Assembly: GCA_024644405.1 (NCBI GenBank)
Contig: JAHELC010000007.1
Span: 1 to 64,000 of the forward strand
Direction: 5' to 3'
From: Nitrospinaceae bacterium
GTDB taxonomy: Bacteria; Nitrospinota; Nitrospinia; Nitrospinales; Nitrospinaceae
DNA: 64,000 bases
Position 1 is the stretch's first letter. Each line of letters begins with the position of its first letter. This document shows, piece by piece, positions 1 through 8,570 of the stretch. The position numbers and the translations under genes are program-made. The notes beneath the pieces were generated by a model, which did not search any database, had not been told where the DNA came from, and saw nothing but the letters and a program-made list of their open reading frames with translations.

Positions 1-2
1 TT

Positions 3-389
3 GCCGGGGTGTTGGCTTTGGGACTGCACAGTACGGCGGCGCTGGGCAAACTGTTTTCCGAACAGATTGAAAGTATCGACCCGGGACCGGTTGAAGCCAT
101 CACCGCTACCGGTGCCCGTCCGCTGCAAGTCGTATTGTATGGAGTTTTGCCGCAGGTGGTGCCGCAATTTCTGGCGTTGGGATTCTACCGGTGGGATATC
201 AATGTACGCATGTCGACCATCATCGGGTTTGTCGGGGGTGGAGGTATCGGGTTTCTGCTCCAGCAATGGATCAATTTGCTCCAGTACCATCAGGCGGGAA
301 CGGCGTTGCTGGCGATTGCTCTCGTGGTGATATCACTGGACATGATCAGCGCCCGCCTGCGCGAAAAAATAACCGGCCCGCCAGCGTGA
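3..389 (+). CDS. phnE: Phosphonate-type ABC transporter permease, C-terminal part (cut by window edge)
   Basis: Inner-membrane permease subunit of a phosphonate/phosphite-type ABC importer; only the last ~128 residues are inside the window and the reading frame is open to the left edge. The segment carries the EAA loop that contacts the ATPase: E-A-x-x-A-x-G-A-R-P followed by a V-L-P-Q motif at about residues 30-50, then G-F-V-G-G-G-G-I-G, typical of PhnE C-termini, and a last hydrophobic helix (LLAIALVVISLDMISA). The ABC ATPase and binding protein would lie to the left, out of view. A more general BPD-transport permease is the alternative; the G-G-G-G-I-G motif favours PhnE. Confidence 0.82.
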   Translation, partial: AGVLALGLHSTAALGKLFSEQIESIDPGPVEAITATGARPLQVVLYGVLPQVVPQFLALGFYRWDINVRMSTIIGFVGGGGIGFLLQQWINLLQYHQAGTALLAIALVVISLDMISARLREKITGPPA

Positions 390-391
390 CG

Positions 392-406
392 GCGGCGAAT
401 CGCCGC
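392..406. repeat. GC-rich hairpin after phnE
   Basis: GCGGCG-AAT-CGCCGC, a perfect 6-bp stem with a 3-nt loop directly after the phnE stop. There is no U-run, so it is not a textbook terminator. The AATCGCC core recurs in the hairpin at 48121-48159. Confidence 0.45.
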
Positions 407-487
407 GGATAAATCTAAAACCTTGAATTGCGCCCAACGACTCTCGGGAGCCGTAAACTGTCAGCACGTTCCCTCTCCAGGCAGGAG

Positions 488-1336
488 TTACCAGAGCGGG
501 AGATTATATTCTTTTTCCGGTTTGGGTGCCGGCTCAGGCTCTACTTCCTGAGACAACGTGTTTTGAGCCACCACCTTGGGTTGAGGTTCAAAACCGTATT
601 TTGGATCGTCCGTCCAGCCCATCCATTCTGAGCTCTCGTATTTGGGTTTTTCCGGCTGGGCGATCTGATTCATATAATTACTGAATTGCCGGGATGATTC
701 GGGCAGGTGTTTCACTTTGCCGTCGATCATGATTTCTTCCGGAGTCAGTTTTGCATTGTAATGCGCTTCGTTGTAACTCACGTTCTGCTTGATAATGGTT
801 CCTTTCAAAGACACTCCACCGAATAACCCCTTACTTCGGGAATACGAATACGTGTCTCCCTGCAATAAAATATCGATGCCCAACTCAGCATGGCGGCCCA
901 CCGGACCGGCTGTGACGGCAATATCTCCCCCCAACGTGAAGTTGTTATTCAAAAGACCCTTGATGCCTTTCTCGGTCATAACGATTAAAATCAGATCCAC
1001 CGCCTGAGCTCCGAATTGAAAACCAAAACTGCCGCCCAGGGTGGTGATGAACGACGGCGGTCCCCATTGACCCGTTTTGGAGTTCCGTACCGTTGCCACT
1101 CCCTTGCCGTACCGGGCACCGATAAAGAACCCTCCTTTGAGCATAGAGGGAAAAACGATGATCGCTTGCGCCCGGGACATGAGACCGGAAGGAATCCCCA
1201 GATCCGGCGCACTTAAGATTTCTTCCACCACGGTCCTGGCGTCCTTCAATAATTCCTGCTGGGAGGTTTCATCAGCGGCATAAACGTTGGAAGTCCAGAA
1301 AAACGCTAATACCAGAAAGAATGAGAGGATTTTCAT
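488..1336 (-). CDS. SYLF (Ysc84-like) domain protein, exported
   Basis: Predicted periplasmic or outer-membrane-associated lipid-binding protein, 282 aa. The start at 1336 is chosen because GGAG lies 9 nt upstream and the protein then begins with a clear signal peptide (MKILSFFLVLAFFWTSNVYA). The ATG at 1453 would add 39 residues without a ribosome site. Residues ~25-200 match the SYLF family: an A-x-A-I-I-V-F-P segment, G-G-F-F-I-G-A-R-Y-G-K-G, G-G-S-F-G-F-Q-F-G and a G-L-F-G-G-V-S-L-K-G-motif, ending in the usual ..YN. The last ~60 residues are a Pro/Glu/Lys-rich tail outside the domain. Bacterial SYLF proteins bind lipids, but their physiological role is poorly defined. Confidence 0.85.
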   Translation of the reverse strand: MKILSFFLVLAFFWTSNVYAADETSQQELLKDARTVVEEILSAPDLGIPSGLMSRAQAIIVFPSMLKGGFFIGARYGKGVATVRNSKTGQWGPPSFITTLGGSFGFQFGAQAVDLILIVMTEKGIKGLLNNNFTLGGDIAVTAGPVGRHAELGIDILLQGDTYSYSRSKGLFGGVSLKGTIIKQNVSYNEAHYNAKLTPEEIMIDGKVKHLPESSRQFSNYMNQIAQPEKPKYESSEWMGWTDDPKYGFEPQPKVVAQNTLSQEVEPEPAPKPEKEYNLPLW

Positions 1337-1686
1337 GAATGAGACTCCTTCGAATGAAATGGTTTGGGAGGCGGGTATTAACATATTGATTATTCGGGAC
1401 TTATCACTAAAAATAACCGCAATAATCTTACAATGTTGAAAAACCAAATTCAATCGATTATTTTGATTTTTATTGATATAACTCTAATGACATCAATAAT
1501 TTAAATAGGTTGCTTGCGACCTTTTGCTGAAAAACCCCTTTAAAAAGCCTCTTTGAAGGAATCGACCGGGCTTGGCGAGGCCTCTCTCACAAGAAATCCC
1601 CTATTAAAAAAAATATTTTCATCCAGCGAATCCGCGAGTTAAATATATCTTTACCCACCCCTGAATCCCACATACCATGCGAGGTT
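1337..1686. other. Intergenic region between SYLF gene and dinG
   Basis: 350 bp between divergent genes, markedly AT-rich at 1430-1520 and 1600-1660. Apart from the putative SYLF promoter I see no RNA gene, repeat or convincing ORF. A dinG promoter presumably lies here, but no good -35/-10 pair stands out. Confidence 0.6.
1425..1453 (-). promoter_or_regulatory. Putative sigma70 promoter of the SYLF gene
   Basis: On the minus strand TTGAAT (1448-1453) and TAAGAT (1425-1430) are separated by exactly 17 bp, in a locally AT-rich stretch about 90 bp upstream of the chosen start. Two mismatches in each box, so moderate support. Confidence 0.4.
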
Positions 1687-3669
1687 ATGAATGTCGCCGA
1701 TATCAAAACATATTTCGAAAGCGGCGGAGTCCTGTCGCAAAAACTGAATTCCTTTGAGTTCCGTCCCCAACAACTGGAAATGGCGCGTGAAGTGGCCGCA
1801 TCCCTGGAGGAAGGCCATCACCTGATAGTCGAAGCCGGCACCGGGACCGGAAAAAGCCTGGCCTATCTGATCCCGGCGGTGTTGTGGGCACTGCAAAACG
1901 AAACCCGCGTCATCGTATCAACCTATACCAAAACCCTGCAGGAACAGATTGTGAATCAGGACATTCCCTTTCTACGCGATGTGCTGGGACTGCCGTTCAA
2001 ATACTCGCTGTGCATGGGCAGCGAAAACTACCTGTCCCTGCGGCGGATGAAACGGGCCAGCCAGACCCACCTGTTCGGTAACGTGGAAGAAGACGAACAA
2101 CTGAACGAAATTTTTCATTGGGCCGGTCGAACGGAATCCGGTTTCCGCAACGATCTGCCGTTCGAGCCTTCCCCGGCCGTATGGGAAGAAGTCGGGCGGC
2201 AGAAGGATTTGTGCATGGGCAAACAGTGCGAAACCTTCAATTCCTGCTTTTATTTTAAGGAAAGGCGCAAATGGTTCGGGGCGCATATCCTGATCGTCAA
2301 CCACCATCTGTTCTTTGCCAATGTGGCCAACAGTGGCGCGGTGCTGCCCCGTTACGACGCGGTCATTTTCGATGAAGCACAGAACCTGGAAGAGGCCGCC
2401 ACTTCTTTTCTGGGACTGGAAATTTCCAACTCCGGTTTGTACTATTTTCTCGACCGTCTCTACAACGCCAAAACGAAACGCGGCACGCTTGCGCGATTGC
2501 GAGAGGACTTGACCGTTGAAATCCGGCAAAAGATCAGTAAGGTGCGGATTGCCGTGGAAGGATTCTTTGAAAACCTGTTCGATGCATACGGAAGAAGGGA
2601 ACGCACCCTGCGTTTTCACAGCCCACCCACCTTGAACAATACCCTGTTCATTCCTTTACAGGATTTGCACGAAGCGTTGAAATCCCTCGAGCACCGGGTC
2701 ACTTCGGAAGAAGAACAACTGGAAGTCTCGGCTGCGGCCAATCGCGTGTTCGAATACAACAACACCATCTCCGCTTTGTTGAATCAGAACATGAAAGAGT
2801 ATGTCTACTGGCTGGAGGTCACTCCAAAAAAACGGTTCACCCGCGCCACCCTGCGGGGAATGCCCATCAACATCAATGAAGAACTGCACGAACAGGTGTT
2901 CTCCAAAATTGACCGGACCGTTCTGACCTCCGCCACTTTAACCACCAACCGCAATTTCGAACACATTAAAGAACGCCTCGGTTACACGCCGAAGGAGGAG
3001 TCCACCCTGGATTCGCCGTTCGATTACACCCGCCAGGCTCTGCTGTACCTGCCGCAGGATATGCCGGAGCCGGGAGAGGATGTCGCCAAATACGTCACGG
3101 CCCTTGCCGACCGGACGTTGGAGCTCGTCCAGGCCACGGAAGGCAAAACTTTTGTACTGTTTACCAGTTATGACATTCTCAACCGCGTGCATCGAATACT
3201 TGATCCCAAACTCCATCAATATCAGATATTAAAGCAGGGCGACCTGGCACCCAGCCGGATGATCCAGCGCTTCAAGGAAAAACCTTCGGTCATTTTTGGA
3301 ACCAGTTCGTTCTGGCAGGGAGTGGATATACCCGGGGATGCATTGTCGAGTGTGATCATTACCAAATTACCGTTCGACGTGCCCACCGAACCCCTGGTTG
3401 AAGCTCGCATCGAGGATATGAAAAAACGGTCGATCAATCCGTTCAAGCATTACCAGATACCGCGGGCGATCATTCAACTGCGGCAGGGATTCGGCCGACT
3501 GATCCGCAAACGTACGGACAAAGGAGTGGTGGCGATTCTCGATTCGCGCATGACCCAACGCAGTTACGGCAAACAGTTCTTAAGTTCGCTTCCCGAGTGC
3601 GCTCAAACCCAGAACCTGGAAGATGTAAAAAAATTTATTTCCCAACGAACCGTTGCGCCCAAAACGTGA
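1687..3669 (+). CDS. dinG: DinG/XPD-family DNA helicase
   Basis: Superfamily 2 helicase of the DinG/Rad3 type, 660 aa, predicted to unwind DNA or R-loops 5'-3' in repair. Visible motifs are Walker A EAGTGTGKS at 49-57, a DEAQ box (residues 229-232, where many relatives have DEAH), HILIVNHHLFF at ~200-210, S-A-T-L after the Fe-S/arch region, and Q-G-F-G-R-L-I-R (motif VI) near 600. The Fe-S region has C176, C181 and C187 with the spacing known in E. coli DinG (5 and 6 residues). The first ligand position in N-Y-L-C is serine here (S117), with a cysteine at 109 instead. The gene is monocistronic, converging on a TPR gene 20 bp beyond its stop. Lacks an exonuclease domain. Confidence 0.9.
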   Translation: MNVADIKTYFESGGVLSQKLNSFEFRPQQLEMAREVAASLEEGHHLIVEAGTGTGKSLAYLIPAVLWALQNETRVIVSTYTKTLQEQIVNQDIPFLRDVLGLPFKYSLCMGSENYLSLRRMKRASQTHLFGNVEEDEQLNEIFHWAGRTESGFRNDLPFEPSPAVWEEVGRQKDLCMGKQCETFNSCFYFKERRKWFGAHILIVNHHLFFANVANSGAVLPRYDAVIFDEAQNLEEAATSFLGLEISNSGLYYFLDRLYNAKTKRGTLARLREDLTVEIRQKISKVRIAVEGFFENLFDAYGRRERTLRFHSPPTLNNTLFIPLQDLHEALKSLEHRVTSEEEQLEVSAAANRVFEYNNTISALLNQNMKEYVYWLEVTPKKRFTRATLRGMPININEELHEQVFSKIDRTVLTSATLTTNRNFEHIKERLGYTPKEESTLDSPFDYTRQALLYLPQDMPEPGEDVAKYVTALADRTLELVQATEGKTFVLFTSYDILNRVHRILDPKLHQYQILKQGDLAPSRMIQRFKEKPSVIFGTSSFWQGVDIPGDALSSVIITKLPFDVPTEPLVEARIEDMKKRSINPFKHYQIPRAIIQLRQGFGRLIRKRTDKGVVAILDSRMTQRSYGKQFLSSLPECAQTQNLEDVKKFISQRTVAPKT

Positions 3670-3689
3670 AGAGTGCAGCGGTGGGATGA

Positions 3690-4454
3690 TCATTTGAATT
3701 GAGATGAAGACATCGGCTGGATTTCCCCCTTCAGCATTTTCAGGACGGTCGGCCGGATGGCGTCATAGGTGGGAGTGATTTTGGCCTTCAGGAATCCAAA
3801 GGTTTTGTGGACCCTGCCGGGATAGTACCCGTCAAAGTGATACAGACGTTCACCTTCCTTGATATCTCCCAGTTCCTTTGAAATCTGATTGGTCTTTTCG
3901 TAACTGCCGAGGGAAACAAAAAATTCATCGCGGCCTTTGGAGTCGGTCACCACAAACCTATAAAACTGCATCCATTCGCCGGAAGGTTCGAAGAACTGGT
4001 ACGCCAGAACCAGCCGGTCGTTCACTTTGAACTGCTCTCGGCAAAATAGCGGGGTTTGTTTTAATCGCGGATCGCGAGTCTGTTCCCGGAGCCGGAACAG
4101 GGCGGCCAGAGTTTCATCTCTCATTTTGATACGCCCGAGAGCCTGGTAGGTTTGAATCAGCTTGGGAACCACCTGCCAGTCGTCGGACCTGACATTCCGG
4201 TATCGCTTCCAGTAAGTGAGCGCCTTGGCATGCTGACCCGCCGCCGCCGAAGCCAGCCCCAGGTTCCACAGAATGTTTGAGCCTTCGGGGTAACGATTCA
4301 GCGCCTTTTCAAGATAGGTGATGGAATCCGCAAACTTCCCCTGCTCGTACAGAAGAATCCCTTTTTCGAACGGGTTTTCATCCTGAGGTGCCGTCCCCGA
4401 CGCGGAAGAGGTCGCCAAAGCAAACACCAACGCCCATGCAACCAGAGGACTCAT
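3690..4454 (-). CDS. Exported TPR protein, uncharacterised
   Basis: 254-aa protein with an N-terminal signal peptide (ending ATSSASG) followed by TPR helices at about residues 30-120 (F-E-K-G-I-L-L-Y-E-Q-G-K-F; L-W-N-L-G-L-A-S-A-A-A-G-Q). The C-terminal ~130 residues have a mixed alpha/beta look and no family I recognise. The start at 4454 is preferred over the in-frame TTG at 4475 because AAAGGAAA lies 7 nt upstream. It follows the SIR2-TPR gene on the same strand after 92 bp, so the two may be co-transcribed. Probably periplasmic; function unknown. Confidence 0.75.
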   Translation of the reverse strand: MSPLVAWALVFALATSSASGTAPQDENPFEKGILLYEQGKFADSITYLEKALNRYPEGSNILWNLGLASAAAGQHAKALTYWKRYRNVRSDDWQVVPKLIQTYQALGRIKMRDETLAALFRLREQTRDPRLKQTPLFCREQFKVNDRLVLAYQFFEPSGEWMQFYRFVVTDSKGRDEFFVSLGSYEKTNQISKELGDIKEGERLYHFDGYYPGRVHKTFGFLKAKITPTYDAIRPTVLKMLKGEIQPMSSSQFK

Positions 4455-4546
4455 ACACTTTCCTTTATTGGTCAAGGCACCGCGAAGACGGCGTTCCGGT
4501 ACATTTCACAAGAAAACGAGGTTCAGGCAAATGACAGCAACAGGGT

Positions 4547-7498
4547 TTACGCATTGGCAGGCTTGCCTGCCTTGTCGGGAGATGGGGTGGGCGCGCTATC
4601 ACTGGTGGGCATGACGATTTCTTTCTTAACCTCCTCCTGCACTGCTTTCGGTGATTCAGCAACAGGCACCAGGTTTTTAAACCATTTGGATTCGCGCACC
4701 GAGGCAAACAGGGATTCCTCATTGAGGACCTCCGCTTCGGGAAGCACGTGGTGTTCCTGGCACCTTTCCAGCCATTGACGGCACCCGGTTTCGTTGGCCA
4801 GTTGCGCCTGGAGTCTCGCCATGTTGTAACACCCGGCACCGGGATGGTATTCCTCGGCTTTTTGAAGCACTCCTTTCGCTTCGGCCAGCAAAGGATGCGC
4901 ATCGATACCTCGTTTGTTTTTGGCTTGGGTGATCAACGCTTCTCCCATCATGTTGAGCGCTTCTGGATTGTTTTCCTGAATCTCGATAGACGCCTGAAAG
5001 GAATCGACCGCTTTATTGAGCAAGGGGCCTGCATTTTCCGGATCTCCCTTCTTGGCTCGTTTCAACAGGATCGAACCGAAATTACTCAAGGCGGTGGCAT
5101 CGTTGGGATGGATTTTCAGGGCCTGCGTATATTTCTTCTCAGCCTGGTTGTAAAGATCCTCTCCCGTACCGTCCGACCTGAGTGTGGCCAACCGGAAAAG
5201 TGAATTGCCCCACAACATGATCGCCCGGCTGTAATCCGGCTTGATCTTAAGAGTATCCTGATATTTCTCAATAGAAGCTTGAATCAGATTCTCTGCTTCC
5301 TTGCCTTGTTTGAAATTGGAAATTTGAAAATAGATTTCACCGACCTGGGAGAGCACTTTATAATTTTTCGGCTGCAAATTGAGCAGATCATGGAAATGAC
5401 TCACCGCCTGGGAATAGAGTGTCTCCGCATTGGAACCTTTGTGCTTGTTCCCCAACCCAAAATACACACGGCCCAGGCGATTCAGGATTTCAATGCTCTT
5501 AGGATTTCGCTGGAGTGCTTTTTTAAATTTTGCTGCCGCATCTTTGAGCAAACCGATCGCTTCGTCGCCGGATTTTTTCATCGCCATATTGTATTGCCCC
5601 ACGGCCCAACGGAAATTCACGCGCGGCATATCCGGCTTGAGGCTCAATACTTCCTGATATTTTTCGAACGCTTTGTTGAACAACCGGTCGGAAGTCGCGT
5701 CATTTTTCAATGTGGCGCGTTCCATCATAACGTCGGCCCACCCGAACTGAGCCTCTGCCAGCGTGGCATCCAGTTGCACGGCCTGCTGGAATTTTTCTTC
5801 AGCCATCATCAGAAAACGATCGGTGTCTTCCCCTTTTTTGGTTTTGGAAAGAATAAAGAGCGACTGCCCCATTTCAACCATCGCTTCCTTTTTATCCGGG
5901 TTGCCGTGCAGGGCGATTTTGAACATTTCCACCGCCTGGGTGTATAGCTGTACGGCATCGGCGCCTTTCTTGCGGCGCCCTTGAGAAAACATCACGTGGC
6001 CGGCGCCAAAAGCGGCATCGGGATGATTGGGTTGAACGCGGAGACTCTCCTGGAATTGCCGGGCGGCGGATTCGAAAAACTGATCCGATTCCGGGTCGGT
6101 TTTGTTACCGGCCAACTCTGTCAGCACCATCCCCAAATCGTAATTGGCTTCATATAAATCAGGATTCAATTCGAGGGCCTTCTCGAACTGCTGTGCGGCC
6201 TGCTCGAGCAGATCGGTCGAGTCTTCATCGGATAGAATTTTGGCCTGCTCGACCAGCAACCGTCCCAGTTTGAAATAAGTGTGAGGAGCATCCGGCCTGA
6301 TCTGAAGAGCCATTTCATAATGAGGCTGGGCCGCCTTGAGTTTTTCCAGGGCTTTGGGGCCGAACAGTTTATTGGCTTCCTCAACTGCGGCATCCCCTTC
6401 CACCTGGTAGGCCCAGTTCAATAGATGACCCAACTGAACCGATGGAGTTTCTTCAAATTGCCGGTGCTGCTCGATCACTTTTTTCGGATTCCCCGCCATC
6501 AAACCGGTACGCGCCGCCTGGATGGCTTTCAACAAATCCGGATCATCCACCCCGCCGGCCGCTTCTTCATCGTCTCCGATATCCCCGCCCCGCTCCGGAT
6601 CTTCATATTGCTGGATTGCCGCTTTGGTCTGCTTGAGGGAAATGTCCGCTATGTTCAACCCGTCCTTTTGACCGGGTGCAGGGTAGGCGCCCACTTTATT
6701 CAACCACTGGCCCAAAAATGTAAACGGGTAACCGATGAGCTCGGGGATGCCGATCTTCATCATGCGAATCAGAGAAACCAGAAAGGTGTCCGGGTCTTCG
6801 GAAAAAGTGTAATGATTGTTTGGCTTGGAAAAAATCTGATCCTGAAGAAATCGTGCCGGCGGCTGGGTTCCCGAAAATACCCAGAGCAATCCTTTCGAGA
6901 TGTTATCGAGCCAGGCGATCTGCTCGTAAACCGGATCTTTGGGATCGGGATTGTACCCCAGAACCAGCCAGGGACCGCTGCGTCCCACCCCGGAAAATAT
7001 GCCCTCCAGAGAATCGGGCGTCGCACCCAGAACCTGGCCCTTCAAATGAATGATCGACTTGTGGGGTACCATATCTGGTTTGGTAATGGCCCCCACGGTA
7101 CAGTCGTAAACGGTCGGGAACTCTCCCACCAGAGTACAGGCCCTCTCCAACAGGGGGTCGGGGCAGGTGGTGTACACCCGGCTCAAGAATCCCTCTTTCA
7201 ACAACAGGGCGATGCATAAATGCGCCCAGCTGACTTTCGATTTGCGCAGATAAAAATTGAATATTTCAAATTTCTGGGTCGCCGTCAATTCCGCCGCGCA
7301 GTGCCGGAGATCTTTGGTCCGGGCGTGTTCGTAGGCCTGGGGATAACTTTTCTTGATCGCCGCCACCCACTCGGTTGCCGAAGGAATCCCGGAACGCAGG
7401 GTGCACTCGTAGCCCATCAACAGGATGGCCCCGTTTTTCTCCATCTTGGATTCAAACAGGCGGTCGACGAATTTGTTTATGGAACCGGAAGGTTGCAT
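4547..7498 (-). CDS. Large SIR2-like/TPR-repeat protein with degenerate SIR2 active site
   Basis: 983-aa cytosolic protein. Residues ~8-270 align by pattern to SIR2_2-type Rossmann NADase domains: L-L-M-G-Y-E-C-T-L-R-S-G-I-P-S-A (~27-42) sits where GAGxS..SGIP is expected, T-T-C-P-D-P-L-L-E (110-118) where TTNYDxLLE is expected, and I-H-L-K-G (150-154) where IHLHG is expected. The usual catalytic Asn and His are therefore Cys112 and Lys153. Residues ~380-940 are at least twelve TPR units with long inserts (repeated A-x-x-x-F-x-x-A-L-x-x-x-P). There is a Pro/Ala-rich tail. The ATG at 7498 is used in preference to an in-frame TTG at 7510; neither has a strong ribosome site. It may be a sensor or scaffold related to SIR2-TPR conflict proteins. 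Enzymatic activity looks doubtful. Confidence 0.75.
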   Translation of the reverse strand: MQPSGSINKFVDRLFESKMEKNGAILLMGYECTLRSGIPSATEWVAAIKKSYPQAYEHARTKDLRHCAAELTATQKFEIFNFYLRKSKVSWAHLCIALLLKEGFLSRVYTTCPDPLLERACTLVGEFPTVYDCTVGAITKPDMVPHKSIIHLKGQVLGATPDSLEGIFSGVGRSGPWLVLGYNPDPKDPVYEQIAWLDNISKGLLWVFSGTQPPARFLQDQIFSKPNNHYTFSEDPDTFLVSLIRMMKIGIPELIGYPFTFLGQWLNKVGAYPAPGQKDGLNIADISLKQTKAAIQQYEDPERGGDIGDDEEAAGGVDDPDLLKAIQAARTGLMAGNPKKVIEQHRQFEETPSVQLGHLLNWAYQVEGDAAVEEANKLFGPKALEKLKAAQPHYEMALQIRPDAPHTYFKLGRLLVEQAKILSDEDSTDLLEQAAQQFEKALELNPDLYEANYDLGMVLTELAGNKTDPESDQFFESAARQFQESLRVQPNHPDAAFGAGHVMFSQGRRKKGADAVQLYTQAVEMFKIALHGNPDKKEAMVEMGQSLFILSKTKKGEDTDRFLMMAEEKFQQAVQLDATLAEAQFGWADVMMERATLKNDATSDRLFNKAFEKYQEVLSLKPDMPRVNFRWAVGQYNMAMKKSGDEAIGLLKDAAAKFKKALQRNPKSIEILNRLGRVYFGLGNKHKGSNAETLYSQAVSHFHDLLNLQPKNYKVLSQVGEIYFQISNFKQGKEAENLIQASIEKYQDTLKIKPDYSRAIMLWGNSLFRLATLRSDGTGEDLYNQAEKKYTQALKIHPNDATALSNFGSILLKRAKKGDPENAGPLLNKAVDSFQASIEIQENNPEALNMMGEALITQAKNKRGIDAHPLLAEAKGVLQKAEEYHPGAGCYNMARLQAQLANETGCRQWLERCQEHHVLPEAEVLNEESLFASVRESKWFKNLVPVAESPKAVQEEVKKEIVMPTSDSAPTPSPDKAGKPANA

Positions 7499-8139
7499 GT
7501 AACTCAACAAAGATTGAAAAGGTTAATCTGCTTGTCCTGAAACTCTTCAGGAAGTTGTGCGTTTTTTTGACGATCGGTCCCGGATTGGCGCACAGCATAC
7601 CCATCCAAAATCCGAAGGGCGCATTCCAGCCATTCCCCCGTTCGGTGTTCGCAGGGAAAATCCGCCTGTTCATGCACTGTCAAAAAGCCCCTTACCGGGA
7701 TTATTTACAATAACTTAGAATATTATTATGATAACAGGAAGGGGATGAATATCAAGCGGATATATAACCCTGGAGGGAAAGTAAACCCTTGGTAACATGG
7801 AGAAAAAAGGACCCGGAGACGGTTGATCCATAAAAGGCCCATGAATTCAGACACTCTGCCTATCTGGTCTCGAAGACCCTGCCCATGGCCCTGCTGAAAG
7901 CAGGAATTATCCCCGCTCCGATAGCCGATTTTTCAGGGGAATCCGGGGCTCCGGAAAAGATATCCCCGATTCCCTGTAACCGATCAGCTAAAAACTCATC
8001 AAAACTCTAGTGAGGAGCTGCAGGGCCGCACAGGGGGTTGCCTCTGGCCCGGGGGTCAGGGTAACAGGGGTGGCGTGCTCTGAGGTTTCAAGTATAATTG
8101 AAAATAACCATCCAGGCTCGGAGGGCCAACAGAATTGCC
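7499..8139. other. Long intergenic region, no gene recognised
   Basis: 640 bp between divergent genes. It contains an AT-rich core around 7705-7740 and several GC-rich imperfect hairpins (for example CCTGCT-gaa-AGCAGG near 7890), but no tRNA, RNase P, SRP or tmRNA signature and no ORF with a ribosome site. A TATAAT at 8093-8098 lies ~40 bp before the next gene but has no good -35 at 16-18 bp. Confidence 0.55.
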
Positions 8140-8505
8140 ATGCCACAAGATAAAATTCTCAAACTCCTCGAATTGACCAAGTCCGCCAACGATGCCGAGG
8201 CCTTGAACGCCATCCGCAAGGCCAACGAGATCCGCGAGAAAGCCGGCCTGCAATGGGAGGAGATATTCGCCAAGGCCATCACCACTTACAAGCCCACCAA
8301 CCTGCCGCCCATTTTCGGCATGCGCTCGCGGCAAACCAAGTTCCTGACCGTCGAAACCATGTTCAAGGAAATCCTGCGCCGCGATCTCAGTGACCTCCTG
8401 CGCTCCAAAATCGAACAGTTGAAATACGTCTACGAATGGACGCAGTCGCTCGACGGCGATGAAGTCAGCACCCTCATCAACACCTACAACCGCAACTGCG
8501 ACTAA
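8140..8505 (+). CDS. DUF2786-like small protein
   Basis: 121-aa cytosolic protein. Its first 40 residues (K-I-L-K-L-L-E-L-T-K-S-A-N-D-A-E-A-L-N-A then K-A-N-E-I and K-A-G-L) follow the pattern of the DUF2786 N-terminal domain, which is found in phage and bacterial proteins of unknown function. The remainder is helical and basic. The ATG at 8140 is chosen because a TATAAT at 8093-8098 overlaps the alternative TTG start at 8098. The nearest GGAGGG is ~14 nt upstream, which is long. It stands alone ahead of a membrane-protein gene, 65 bp downstream. Function unknown. Confidence 0.65.
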   Translation: MPQDKILKLLELTKSANDAEALNAIRKANEIREKAGLQWEEIFAKAITTYKPTNLPPIFGMRSRQTKFLTVETMFKEILRRDLSDLLRSKIEQLKYVYEWTQSLDGDEVSTLINTYNRNCD

Positions 8506-8570
8506 AAAGAACACCCTTCCCGCCCGTTTTGCCTTACCCTGAATAGAAGAATTCTTTACGGAGTTTTTCA

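Noticed and set aside
4547-7498. Calling the SIR2-TPR protein an active defence NADase
   Set aside because: Both catalytic positions are substituted and no known defence partner gene is adjacent.
7499-8139. Structured RNA (6S, SRP, RNase P or riboswitch) in the long gap
   Set aside because: Several hairpins but none of the conserved sequence signatures of these RNAs; composition alone is not evidence.
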